A stretch of 64,000 nt of DNA from Acinetobacter sp. S54 (GTDB lineage Bacteria > Pseudomonadota > Gammaproteobacteria > Pseudomonadales > Moraxellaceae). The notes below the pieces were generated by a model that ran no database searches, was not told the DNA's origin, and saw only the letters and a list, made by a program, of their open reading frames with translations. The DNA lies in NCBI RefSeq assembly GCF_016624945.1, contig NZ_JACVUI010000005.1, positions 124,001 to 188,000 on the forward strand, read 5' to 3'. This document shows, piece after piece, positions 15,757 through 24,297 of this stretch. Positions within the stretch are counted from its first letter, which is position 1. Every line of letters begins with the position of its first letter. Both the position numbers and the translations under genes were made by a program.

Positions 15757-16806
15757 ATGGCATATTCAATCAAAACCTATACTCAGCTTTATAACCTGAT
15801 TGTTCAAGAGATTCGTAACGGCACAGGTTTGACGATTACCTCAGATTCAGATGCGGGTATTCGTGCCACAGGAACGGCTTCAATCGTTGAAGGTTTATAC
15901 CATCATCAAGCCTATATTCAGCGTCAGCTCTTTGTTGCAACAGCAGATGAGCCTTTCCTTTATATCCATGCTGAAGAGCTTGGCCTACCACGAAATGGCG
16001 GTACTGCTTCGTCAGGCACAGTCACAGCGACGTCGAATATTAATTTGACCATAGCAACTGGTACAAAATTGACGGATGGTAAAGGTCATTACTGGAGTGT
16101 TGTAACTGCAATCAATTTGTCCGCGAATGAGCCTGCAACAGTCAATGTGGTTGCGGATCAAGTGGGTTCGGCATGGAATTATTCTGGCACAACATTAATG
16201 TGGGTCAGTCCAGCTGCTGGCCTTAAAAGTACTGCGGACATTGTTTCGATTGGCGGTGGTTCTGATACTGAAGAATTAGAGGCTTGGCGCGCACGTTTGC
16301 TTGAGCGTAAGCAGCTTGGTTTATCGCGTGACCGCTCTGCTGACTTAAAAGCCTTTATGAAAGACATTTCAGGTGTGCAGGACGTTTATGTGTATCCCAA
16401 ACGTCGTGGCGTGGGTTCAATGGATGTGGCGATTACTGCGGTAGGCAATCCACCGACTTTACCGAGTAGTGTACTTCTGGCCACAGCTCAAACCGCGCTG
16501 GATGAGTATGCAGGGTTTTGGGCTGATTGCAGAGTGTATTCACCTACTGAACAGTTTGTTCCTGTAACCGCACTTGTGTCAGGTGTCGGCGTCGATCTAA
16601 CCACTGTAAGACAAGTCATTCGTGATTATTTTGCAGCGATTGCACCAGCGGAGACCTATCAAGCTGCTGTTTTGACTGCTCGTATTTTGGCTATAGCCAA
16701 TGTGACTGACGTTCAGCTTTCTCCATCCTCAAATATCGCACCGACAATCAATTGGATGTACACGTATTGGTTGCGGCTTGGTACGTTGACAGTGAGCGCA
16801 GCATGA
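15757..16806 (+). CDS. Baseplate J-like wedge protein (Mu gp47-like)
   Basis: The 349-residue protein matches the baseplate J family (Mu gp47), forming the outer baseplate wedges. Blocks: ATADEPFLYIHAEELGLPRNGG, GSDTEELEAWRARLLERKQLG, DVYVYPKRRGVGSMDVAITA. ATG 15757 has AGGTGG nearby and is preferred to GTG 15748. The stop overlaps the next start (ATGA). Confidence 0.92.
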   Translation: MAYSIKTYTQLYNLIVQEIRNGTGLTITSDSDAGIRATGTASIVEGLYHHQAYIQRQLFVATADEPFLYIHAEELGLPRNGGTASSGTVTATSNINLTIATGTKLTDGKGHYWSVVTAINLSANEPATVNVVADQVGSAWNYSGTTLMWVSPAAGLKSTADIVSIGGGSDTEELEAWRARLLERKQLGLSRDRSADLKAFMKDISGVQDVYVYPKRRGVGSMDVAITAVGNPPTLPSSVLLATAQTALDEYAGFWADCRVYSPTEQFVPVTALVSGVGVDLTTVRQVIRDYFAAIAPAETYQAAVLTARILAIANVTDVQLSPSSNIAPTINWMYTYWLRLGTLTVSAA

Positions 16807-17339
16807 TGACATTGATCGAGGCTACGCAACTTTACGCGCAAGTACTGCGTCAACTGCTTCCTATGGGTGGCTATGACACCTCAAAAAATACCGTCATCCA
16901 GATGGATATTTATGGTCATGCCAAAGCATTGGCTCAAGCCGATCTTGATGCAAAACGCTTGCTGAACGTGTTGGAAAGTATTCCGTCTGAACTGATAGAT
17001 GAGTATGAGCGAGACTATGGACTACCGTTGAAGTGTCAAACCAATGTGAATCGCACAATCGAAGAACGTCTTCAAATTCTCAACTGGATTAGACATACAA
17101 CCAATGTTTTAAATCGATCTTATGTAGCGCAGCTCTTGCAGATTTTTGGGATTGAACTGGTCGAGCTAGTCAACTTTAAGCCTTTTAAATGCACTGATCC
17201 AAGTGATTCACCAGTCAATACTGAAGTACTGCGTTACAAAGTCAAATTGGTCGTTAGAACACCGTTAAATGCCGACATAGCATGCATTATTAAAAATTAT
17301 TTACCCGCATTTTTGCGAATAGATGTTGTGGAGATATAA
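16803..17339 (+). CDS. Mu gp48-like baseplate/tail protein (DUF2313)
   Basis: The 178-residue protein matches the DUF2313 (Mu gp48, P2 gpI-like) family, which links the wedges to the fibres. Signature blocks: YAQVLRQLLPMGGYDTS, ERDYGLPLKCQTNVNRTIEERL, SDSPVNTEVLRYKVKL. ATG 16803 overlaps the preceding TGA; a longer reading (from 16752) would run well into gp47. The fibre gene starts immediately after the stop. Confidence 0.88.
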   Translation: MMTLIEATQLYAQVLRQLLPMGGYDTSKNTVIQMDIYGHAKALAQADLDAKRLLNVLESIPSELIDEYERDYGLPLKCQTNVNRTIEERLQILNWIRHTTNVLNRSYVAQLLQIFGIELVELVNFKPFKCTDPSDSPVNTEVLRYKVKLVVRTPLNADIACIIKNYLPAFLRIDVVEI

Positions 17340-18734
17340 ATGAAGCGAATTGATACGATTAATGCCCGCGCAGATGTGAATGGACAAGGCAAAGCGGGTT
17401 TTCACGCGAATGATGATCTGGCTGGTGTTGATGCAACCTATGTCAGTCCGTCTTGGCTCAATACAATGCAAGAAGAAAATGCGAATGTGATAGAGCAATC
17501 GGATATTCAGCTTGATCCACAAGACAATAGTCAGCTTTATCAAGCGATTCGATTTCAATTAAAGACTCTGGCTAGTGCGATTTATCATGTCGGTTCATGG
17601 CACGGTTCAAATAACACAGATTACAATCCAGCATTGGCTTTAAAGCCATTCTTTGGCTATGAAACGACATGGGTGTTATGGCCGTATGTGCCTCAAGGTG
17701 TGGGTTCACAAGGTGATTCACTCGGTGCTATTTCAGGTATTAATGCAGGTTCATCGTTTCAAACTGCGACGACGCGCATCTGGCAACGTTTGGAAGATGG
17801 CGCAACTGGGCCGACTTATCAGCTCACTTCAAATAAAACGGTAGTTGATGAAGGTGGACAAGTAACGTTCACATTGCAAACGACGGGATTGGCGGCTGGA
17901 ACGCCTGTTGATTGGGGTATTACAGGGATTCAGTCAGATGATATTTCGCCGTCGGATTTATCGGGTCAATTCATTCTTGACGCTACGGGTAAAGCGACTA
18001 AAACACTGGATATTATTGCGGACAATAAGACGGAAGGTAATCAAACGCTCACATTCAAACTGACATATATACCGAATAAACAAGTGGCGGTGTTGATTAT
18101 GGATACAAGTAAATACCCAGAAGGCCAGACGACTTACTACGAAGGTTCGCATACACTGACAGTTGAAGCCAATCAAACCATTACGATTGATATGTTTGCC
18201 GCAGGCGGTGGCGGTGGTGGTTCGATTTATACGGGCGGCGATCCGAATTGCTCTGGTACTGATGGCGGTAATATCGTTTTAACGAATGCATCAAACGTGA
18301 TCACAGTCGGTGGCGGTAAAGGCGGAACTGGGGGACGTTGGGGTAATGGCTCGTATTTCTTCAATGGTGAAGCTGGAGCTGGTGGAACAAACAATATAGT
18401 TGCTGATGCTAATTTCAGTATCCTTGCGAATCAGACGGGTAATGCTGCTGTCATCGGTTCGCGCTGGAATCGACAAGAAGGTGCAACAGGTATCGCGTCA
18501 AGTATCGGTACTTTAAATGGTGGTGGTGCAGGTGCTTGGGGCATCGGCGATGAAAAATGGTCGTTTGGCGGTGGTGGCGGTTCAGGTGGACGTGTACAAG
18601 TACAATTCACCAATAGCTCTGAATCTTCAATAACAATGTCACTGGTAGTGGGTGGACGTGGTATTGGCTGGAAAAATTCTGGCAACTATGGCGATGATGG
18701 CGGTATTGGCTTTGCGTTGGTTACAACGTCTTGA
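17340..18734 (+). CDS. Tail fibre protein with glycine-rich tip
   Basis: The 464-residue fibre protein begins with a baseplate-attachment segment (RADVNGQGKAGFHAND; VSPSWLNTMQEENANVIE) shared by fibres of Mu-like Acinetobacter phages. Residues 155-250 look like an Ig- or Calx-beta-like domain. From about residue 285 it is glycine-rich, with repeated runs of Gly (AAGGGGGGS; VGGGKGGTGG; FGGGGGSGG; VGGRGIGW) that resemble the polyglycine-type tips of receptor-binding adhesins such as phage T4-type gp38. It probably binds the host surface. GGAG at 17330 is 6 nt before the ATG. Confidence 0.8.
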   Translation: MKRIDTINARADVNGQGKAGFHANDDLAGVDATYVSPSWLNTMQEENANVIEQSDIQLDPQDNSQLYQAIRFQLKTLASAIYHVGSWHGSNNTDYNPALALKPFFGYETTWVLWPYVPQGVGSQGDSLGAISGINAGSSFQTATTRIWQRLEDGATGPTYQLTSNKTVVDEGGQVTFTLQTTGLAAGTPVDWGITGIQSDDISPSDLSGQFILDATGKATKTLDIIADNKTEGNQTLTFKLTYIPNKQVAVLIMDTSKYPEGQTTYYEGSHTLTVEANQTITIDMFAAGGGGGGSIYTGGDPNCSGTDGGNIVLTNASNVITVGGGKGGTGGRWGNGSYFFNGEAGAGGTNNIVADANFSILANQTGNAAVIGSRWNRQEGATGIASSIGTLNGGGAGAWGIGDEKWSFGGGGGSGGRVQVQFTNSSESSITMSLVVGGRGIGWKNSGNYGDDGGIGFALVTTS

Positions 18735-18742
18735 GGTGATCA

Positions 18743-19072
18743 ATGAACGCAATTTTCAAAATTGGTGATAGTTTTGCAGTACCAGTTCAGTTTTATGACA
18801 CTGAGCTGGATCAAGGGATGACGATCACGTCTGACATGACGATTACTGCACGTATTATCAATGCTCAGAATCAAACCATTGCAGAGCCACACGTCACGAT
18901 TTATCCAGATCAACTGCAAGATAAAGGCATGATTCTGCTTGAAGTACCTGTTTCTGAAACTCAGAACTGGAAAGAAGGCACAGCGCAAATGGATATTAAG
19001 TTAGTGATGAATGGCAACGTTCGTCACTCGCAGAATATCTCTTTTCGGATTGTTCGGAGCATTACAACATGA
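18743..19072 (+). CDS. Small fibre-associated protein, unknown
   Basis: The 109-residue protein lies between two fibre genes and overlaps the next by 4 bp (ATGA). It begins MNAIFKIGDSFAVPVQFYD, and the rest is beta-rich (MTITSDMTITARIINAQNQ; QNISFRIVRSITT). The pattern is like an Ig-type domain of baseplate upper or fibre-connecting proteins. No specific family is assigned. A role in fibre attachment or assembly is inferred from position. Confidence 0.6.
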   Translation: MNAIFKIGDSFAVPVQFYDTELDQGMTITSDMTITARIINAQNQTIAEPHVTIYPDQLQDKGMILLEVPVSETQNWKEGTAQMDIKLVMNGNVRHSQNISFRIVRSITT

Positions 19073-20385
19073 GCAATATTGCACTTAAAGTATTTTGGAA
19101 TAACAACCCGATGCCAGTTGCTGAAAAGGTTAAAAATCCTGAGCTACTGATCAACGTACCATTCGGGGCAATGATATCGCACCCTACATCTGGTGGGTCG
19201 GGTTCGATTTATTCAGTCAACGGCAAAACTGGAACTGTCGTTTTAAATGCGTCTGATGTTAATGCAGAGCCAGCAGGTTCAGTCGCTTCAGCTAAATCAG
19301 CATTAGAAAATGAAATCGAGATAATTCGTACTTTAGCTCAAACAAATGAGCTAAAAATATCGACTAAGACTGATCAAGCCGACTTTGAAGTAGCTCAACA
19401 GCAGATTGAGCAAAATCGTTTAGCATTGCTGACGAAAGCTGACATTCAAGCTTTAGCATTGTTATCACAATTAGTTGATACAAAAGCCGATCAATCGTAT
19501 GTGAATCAACAGATAGCGAATCTAGTCGGTTCCGCACCTGAAGCTTTGAATACGATTTATGAACTTGCAGCAGCAATTCAGAATGAACAAAGTATCATTG
19601 AAACACTGAATCAATCCGTTGCAAACCGAGTCCGCTTTGATGTTGCAACACAAGCTTTGTCGGAAATTCAAAAAGATAATGCACGTACCAATATTGGTGC
19701 TGAAAAGCTCGGTACAGCACAACAGCTCGTCAGTCAAATCACAGCACATTCTTTAGGTGCAGCTACAGCAGCACAGGGTGCAAAAGCTGATACAGCTTTA
19801 CAGTCGGGTGATGTAGCACCAGTTGCATTATCTGGCTTATTTTCTAGCTTAACAGGTCAATCTAAGATTTTTGATGTGGTGTATAGTGCGTATGCTTTGG
19901 GTGCAAATACAGCGATTTTAGCGACTGATACGTTAGGCATGATCCTTGGGAAGCTGCAAGCTCAGATTAATGCGAAAGCTAGTGCAAATGTGTGGGTTAA
20001 TGCTGCAACAGTAGCAACATTTAGTTCTAAAGTTATACCAAACGATACTGACAATCCACTTCAATTTGCTGTTATTGATGGGTTTTTGTGGATTCGAGGA
20101 ATGTTCACAACTACAGATACTTTTGGCCAAGGTGCGAGTTTATTTGAAGTTACAGCAGTTGGATTTAAACCCAAAGTTCTATATCCCGCATTGAGCTCAT
20201 ATGTAGCTATTCAAGGGTTTTATGCTGCTTACGGTTCTTCGGGTGGGGGACAAATATATTCTGGTTTGACAGGAATTCAGTTCATTCAAAAAAATACAGG
20301 TAACAATTTCTTCGGATTTGTTTCAACCAATGCAGCGAATAGTAGTGGATTATCTATACCGCCGACGCCAATCGCAAAAGTCTAA
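19069..20385 (+). CDS. Second tail fibre protein
   Basis: The 438-residue protein has a short N-terminal domain, then the YSVNGKTGTVVLNASDVN motif that recurs in many phage fibres. A long helical/coiled-coil region follows (about residues 80-230, with heptads such as FEVAQQQIEQNRLALL), then the NARTNIGAEKLGTAQQ repeat-like segment, and a beta-rich C-terminal tip (FLWIRGMFTTTDTFGQG) that likely binds the receptor. It ends the phage late operon and is followed by a terminator-like hairpin. Confidence 0.82.
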   Translation: MSNIALKVFWNNNPMPVAEKVKNPELLINVPFGAMISHPTSGGSGSIYSVNGKTGTVVLNASDVNAEPAGSVASAKSALENEIEIIRTLAQTNELKISTKTDQADFEVAQQQIEQNRLALLTKADIQALALLSQLVDTKADQSYVNQQIANLVGSAPEALNTIYELAAAIQNEQSIIETLNQSVANRVRFDVATQALSEIQKDNARTNIGAEKLGTAQQLVSQITAHSLGAATAAQGAKADTALQSGDVAPVALSGLFSSLTGQSKIFDVVYSAYALGANTAILATDTLGMILGKLQAQINAKASANVWVNAATVATFSSKVIPNDTDNPLQFAVIDGFLWIRGMFTTTDTFGQGASLFEVTAVGFKPKVLYPALSSYVAIQGFYAAYGSSGGGQIYSGLTGIQFIQKNTGNNFFGFVSTNAANSSGLSIPPTPIAKV

Positions 20386-20394
20386 AAATAAAAA

Positions 20395-20422
20395 TGCCTT
20401 TCACATGGTGAAAAGCTTTTTA
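20395..20422 (+). terminator. Terminator after the phage fibre genes
   Basis: GC(C)TTTCAC / GTGAAA(A)GC stem with loop ATG and one mismatch, followed by TTTTTA. It lies 10 bp after the fibre stop codon and probably ends the late transcript. Confidence 0.7.
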
Positions 20423-20687
20423 GTGTTAATTATCTCAAAATTTTAACTAAATTATCTCGGCGCGCATCAATGGACATGGCAAAACACTGTATTTTATTTC
20501 TTTCATAAGAAAGTCGTTTTGTTGATAGTTTATTTTCTAACTTTCTGCATATGCATCTCATTTCGATGTGGCAGGCTTTAATTTATACCTTTTAGTTGAG
20601 TTAAAGAGCTTGCCACATTCTTGGTTTGAAGTTTATTTTTAAAACGAAAGCTTTTTTTATCCTATATTATTTAATAGCAGTCTGTTT
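20423..20687. other. Phage-chromosome junction region with inverted repeat
   Basis: There is no gene here between the phage fibre terminator and antC. It is A+T-rich. An imperfect inverted repeat lies at 20566-20581 and 20601-20618: ATGTGGCA and TGCCACAT arms, then GCT..TTTAA. This may be the antABC terminator on the minus strand or part of the prophage right end. The exact end of the prophage cannot be set without the 5-bp target duplication at its left end, which is outside the window. Confidence 0.4.
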
Positions 20688-21725
20688 TTACGATGACACC
20701 TGTGCAGTATTGCTTTGTAAAAACTTTTCACTATAGATCCGATAGTTTTGTAATGCCTGTTGGTCTAACCAGTTTTTTACGGCTTCAATCATGGGAGGTG
20801 GACCGCACAAATACATATCAAAAGCGTGTTCAGCCAGTTGATGTTTATTCAGATGTTCAGGGATATAACCTGATTTACCTTGCCATTCAGCGCTACCTTT
20901 CGTCACAATCGGATGATAGTTAAAGTTTGTAATACGCTCGGCATATGCTTTTAACCGGGTTTGCTCGCAAAGGTCTGCTTCACTATTTACACCATAATAA
21001 AGATGGATGGGCGGAGCATCAGCCTGCTCAGCAATATTATCCAACATGCCTAAGAAGGCAGATAAGCCTGTACCACCTGCAACAAAAACCAATGGACGTT
21101 CAACTTCACGCAGATAGAAACTGCCTAATGGAGCCTCAATCACGATAGACTGCCCGACTTGACAACGATCGCGTAAATAATTGCTCATCACGCCATTTGG
21201 CAGTAAACGAATCAGAAACTGAAGCTGATTATGGGTATTGGGGCGATTGGCAAATGAATATGAACGCCAGTCTAGGGTATCTGGAATACGAATTCGCGCA
21301 TATTGTCCCGGTAGAAATTGCAACTGTTCTGTGTAAGCACTTGCATCCAAATGAAGAATTGCCGTGGTTTCAGAAACTAGCTCTATTCGAGTGACTTTGG
21401 TTTCTATTTTGAGTGTTTCTCCGGCATTGCAGATGTCCGAGTTGTGATCAAAATAAAAAGCAGCGTTGGACTGAACTCGGGTTTGGCAAGCCAACATTTT
21501 ACGTTCTGCCAGATCACGTTCACTCAATGCATCTTCATCTACATAGTCTTGCTGATAAATACCCGTTTCACATTTTCCCTGACAAGTTCCACATACACCT
21601 TCACGACAGTCTAAAGGTAGCTTAATACCTTGACTAAGTGCTGCATCGAGCAGTAGTTCATCGTTATTGACTGAAATAAAGAAAGTTTTACCATCTGCAA
21701 AGTTTAAGGCAACCGAATGTCCCAT
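20688..21725 (-). CDS. antC: Anthranilate 1,2-dioxygenase, reductase component
   Basis: The 345-residue protein passes electrons from NADH to the AntAB oxygenase. The N-terminus is a plant-type [2Fe-2S] ferredoxin with C40, C45, C48 and C80 (CREGVCGTC...C). The FAD-binding RSYSFAN motif and an NAD-binding region with the closing LCGPPPMIEAVK follow. It is the last gene of antABC, 11 nt after antB. With AntAB it converts anthranilate to catechol, releasing CO2 and ammonia. BenC is the close paralogue; the neighbouring AntA supports AntC. Confidence 0.9.
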   Translation of the reverse strand: MGHSVALNFADGKTFFISVNNDELLLDAALSQGIKLPLDCREGVCGTCQGKCETGIYQQDYVDEDALSERDLAERKMLACQTRVQSNAAFYFDHNSDICNAGETLKIETKVTRIELVSETTAILHLDASAYTEQLQFLPGQYARIRIPDTLDWRSYSFANRPNTHNQLQFLIRLLPNGVMSNYLRDRCQVGQSIVIEAPLGSFYLREVERPLVFVAGGTGLSAFLGMLDNIAEQADAPPIHLYYGVNSEADLCEQTRLKAYAERITNFNYHPIVTKGSAEWQGKSGYIPEHLNKHQLAEHAFDMYLCGPPPMIEAVKNWLDQQALQNYRIYSEKFLQSNTAQVSS

Positions 21726-21736
21726 TCTATTTCTCC

Positions 21737-22228
21737 TTAAACATGATAAAAGTCGAGAACAGAATCAATTTTGTCATTCAACAACACACTATGCTGGCGA
21801 CGGATACGGAAGCTATTCTCCGTTTTGCGTAGGATATAGGTTGCATGTCCATAAAAACGACCTTCTAAACCTTGACGGTTATACAGAGTTTGCCATGCGA
21901 CTTTTGCTTCAATCAGTCCATCATCCATTTGTTTTACACGGATATTATTCATGGTGTGCAACGTCCGTGGCAAAGGCGTTGCAGAGGCTGCTTTACCTGT
22001 ACGAATACGAAACACGCGATCTTCTAAACCTGCACGATCTGCATAGTAAATATAAGACAAGCCCTGATTTGGATCCTGTACATAGTGATGATCATCAATC
22101 CATTGCGGAATATGGTATTCGCTGTCTTCATCATAAAGATCAAGATAAGCGTCCCAGTCATAAGCATCACAAAGTTCAGCTTTATTAATTAAAAATTGTG
22201 AAACTAAAAAATGAAGTTCTAAAGACAT
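21737..22228 (-). CDS. antB: Anthranilate 1,2-dioxygenase, small subunit
   Basis: The 163-residue beta subunit of the terminal oxygenase has the NTF2-like fold. Visible blocks are the early LINKAELCDAYDWDAYLDLYDED segment (tracks of 20 or fewer residues: CDAYDWDAYLDLYDED), EYHIPQWIDDHH, and GRFYGHATYILRKTE. It has a structural role in the alpha3-beta3 enzyme. It begins 2 nt after the antA stop, so the two subunits are made together. The antisense strand is open here over 170 codons, but that frame is judged a shadow. Confidence 0.92.
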   Translation of the reverse strand: MSLELHFLVSQFLINKAELCDAYDWDAYLDLYDEDSEYHIPQWIDDHHYVQDPNQGLSYIYYADRAGLEDRVFRIRTGKAASATPLPRTLHTMNNIRVKQMDDGLIEAKVAWQTLYNRQGLEGRFYGHATYILRKTENSFRIRRQHSVLLNDKIDSVLDFYHV

Positions 22229-22230
22229 GA

Positions 22231-23649
22231 TTACACTCCTTCAACCATGTTACTTTCAAATTCAAAGCTGATCTCTTGCATTTCTAGGGCTTTGTTATTG
22301 AGGCCTTTAAGCAATAGACGCTGCCAGTGACCATGTTGATTGACATATAAACCTTCATGAGTAAATTCACGGCCTGTCATTACAGGTTGAATGCCAAGAT
22401 CCTCTGCATTTTTGCTCATGCCATATTCCCAACGATGACAACCACGAGAAATATCACTCCAGCGTTCCAGACGTGCTTGAAAACCCTTTTGTTGTTCACG
22501 GAATTCGACTAAATCGTCAGGTGTCCCCAAGCCAGAGACATTAAAGAAGTCTTCAAACTGGCGGATACGATTACGTCGAGCTTCAGCCGATTCACCTTTC
22601 ACACCGATACATTGACTGATGACTTCAGTTTTATTCCATGCGACTGGACGGACGATGCGTAACTGAGAACTAATTTGATCCATAAAAAACAAACTTGGGT
22701 ACAAGTTTAGGTTACGTAACCGATGCATTGCCCATTCCGCACGTTTTTCACCAAATTTTTCAATAAGGTAAGGCATAACGGTTGCATAACCTGGACGTAC
22801 CGTTGGATTTGGCATATCGCTGAATAAAACGCTATGACCATTTTTAAAGCTAAACCAACCATCATCAGTCGTTTGATCACCTGCACCTAATTTACTGTAA
22901 TCCAGTGTATCGAGTTCTTCACCTTTTTCGATATTAACTTGTTGACGGTGCTGAACTGTCGAAACATAGTTATAGTGGACGGTACTGACATGATAGCCAT
23001 CCAACCCATTTTCATTTTGTAATTTCCAGTTGCCTGCAAAGGTATAGGCCGATTTTCCTTGCAAAACTTCGAGTTCACCTGTTGGTGACTGTTCAACCAT
23101 AAGATCTAGAAAAACTTTAGCATCTCCCAAAAAATCTTCAAGGGAATCGGTTGCTTGAGTATCCAGACTGACGAATACAAAACCACGATAACTCGCAATA
23201 CGTCCTTGTTTTAGACCGCGGCTGGATTTATCGAAATCTTCACAATATTCACCGGGCGCTTTGACTTTGACTAAACGGCCATCAGACTTATAGCACCATG
23301 CATGGAAAGGGCAGGTAAAGGTTGATTGGTTACCTTTTGAAACACGGGTCAAGGTCGCACCTCGATGCTCGCAGGCATTAACCATAGCGTGTAATTCGCC
23401 TTTGGCATCACGGCTAATAATCAGCGGTTGGCGACCAATTTGAACCGTGACAAAATCATGAGGATTTGCAATTTCGCTTTCGTGACAGGCATAAATCCAG
23501 ACCTTTTCAAAGATGAGTTCCATTTCCAAGTCAAACAGTTCTGGTTGGGTAAACATGTCCCTTGCGATACGGTAGACACCCTCTTCTGGGCGAAAATCGA
23601 TGCATCCTTGAACAAAATTTTCCCATTCAATCATATTACGTGAGCCCAT
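22231..23649 (-). CDS. antA: Anthranilate 1,2-dioxygenase, large subunit
   Basis: The 472-residue alpha subunit carries the Rieske centre (C93-E-H95 and C113-P-F-H116) and the mononuclear iron site (ENGLDGYHVSTVHY). It dihydroxylates anthranilate to start degradation through catechol. The sequence matches what I recall of Acinetobacter AntA closely, including IARDMFT.PELF and KAPGEYCEDFDKSSRGLKQ. ATG 23649 has AGGA about 7 nt upstream. The operon runs antA-antB-antC, with an AraC/XylS-type operator upstream. The regulator gene (antR) is not in the window. Confidence 0.95.
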   Translation of the reverse strand: MGSRNMIEWENFVQGCIDFRPEEGVYRIARDMFTQPELFDLEMELIFEKVWIYACHESEIANPHDFVTVQIGRQPLIISRDAKGELHAMVNACEHRGATLTRVSKGNQSTFTCPFHAWCYKSDGRLVKVKAPGEYCEDFDKSSRGLKQGRIASYRGFVFVSLDTQATDSLEDFLGDAKVFLDLMVEQSPTGELEVLQGKSAYTFAGNWKLQNENGLDGYHVSTVHYNYVSTVQHRQQVNIEKGEELDTLDYSKLGAGDQTTDDGWFSFKNGHSVLFSDMPNPTVRPGYATVMPYLIEKFGEKRAEWAMHRLRNLNLYPSLFFMDQISSQLRIVRPVAWNKTEVISQCIGVKGESAEARRNRIRQFEDFFNVSGLGTPDDLVEFREQQKGFQARLERWSDISRGCHRWEYGMSKNAEDLGIQPVMTGREFTHEGLYVNQHGHWQRLLLKGLNNKALEMQEISFEFESNMVEGV

Positions 23650-23706
23650 GATTCAATCCTTTTTCTGAACTAATACGTTAGATTGATTGAACCGCGAGCA
23701 TCATTT

Positions 23707-23748
23707 TATCTCTATCCGTTTTGTCCAGATTTTTATCCAGTTTATCCA
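23707..23748 (-). promoter_or_regulatory. XylS/BenR-type operator upstream of antA
   Basis: On the minus strand there are two direct repeats of TGGA-N6-GGATA with exactly 21 bp between their starts (23748 and 23727). This is the layout of XylS/BenR sites (TGCA-N6-GGNTA twice, 21 bp apart), with TGGA in place of TGCA. The repeats end about 57 bp upstream of the antA start, so the downstream repeat would lie near the -35 region. An AraC-family activator such as AntR is the likely binder. Confidence 0.65.
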
Positions 23749-24227
23749 TTTTTTGAATTGAAAATAAGGTTCAGAAAACACCGTAGATCTTATAAACTAA
23801 TAAAAGGTGGAATATGGAGTGACTAAATATGGGTAATGACTGAGCAAGGCTGAACTTACATAGGGCGATTTATTCTTCAATTATTTAGTAAGTTAATGGA
23901 TTTTAATCCTTATTCTATTTTAAATATAATCGGATCAATTAAAGCTAAAATTCCTCCCCTTTCTTCGTAATTAAAATCGTACTTCACGGGTTATCTGTCC
24001 TCTAGATGAGCGGATTGAATCATTCAATACTTGTTACATCGTTAAGATTAACGAAAGCCATAGCATTATTTTGCCTTACGAAAAAATAACTAATCATATG
24101 GGGGGACAGCTCGTAAAATTAATGCATGAAGTAATGATCACTTACCTAGCCGCGAATTGTAAACGGTGAATTTCACCTCTAACTTTTAGTTATAGACAGA
24201 TCTGTATAAAATAATACTTAAATGATA
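23749..24227. other. Intergenic region between antA and cdiB
   Basis: About 480 bp of A+T-rich DNA with no gene-like frame. It separates the divergent ant and cdi transcripts. It contains CATTTAT-type A+T tracts and, near its end, a 10-bp palindrome ACAGATCTGT (24196-24205) flanked by TATA on both sides, which could be an operator for the cdi locus. Confidence 0.4.
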
Positions 24228-24255
24228 TTTACAAATAAATAAACTTTGTTATGAT
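24228..24255 (+). promoter_or_regulatory. Probable cdiB promoter
   Basis: TTTACA (24228-24233) and TATGAT (24250-24255) are spaced 16 bp apart, a near-consensus sigma-70 arrangement 43 bp upstream of the ATG at 24298. The palindrome at 24196-24205 lies just upstream. Confidence 0.55.
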
Positions 24256-24297
24256 TATTTTTTGAAATTTAACATGTTTTAACCTAAGTTTACTAAA

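Noticed and set aside
18431..18685. Minus-strand proline-rich open frame
   Set aside because: It is the complement of the glycine-rich fibre tip (GGT/GGC codons read as ACC/CCG/CCA), which accounts for its composition.
21667..22188. Plus-strand open frame of 173 codons across antB
   Set aside because: It lies fully antisense to antB, which has a clear family match. The translation is His/Tyr-rich without any recognisable domain, and no promoter or ribosome binding site is evident.
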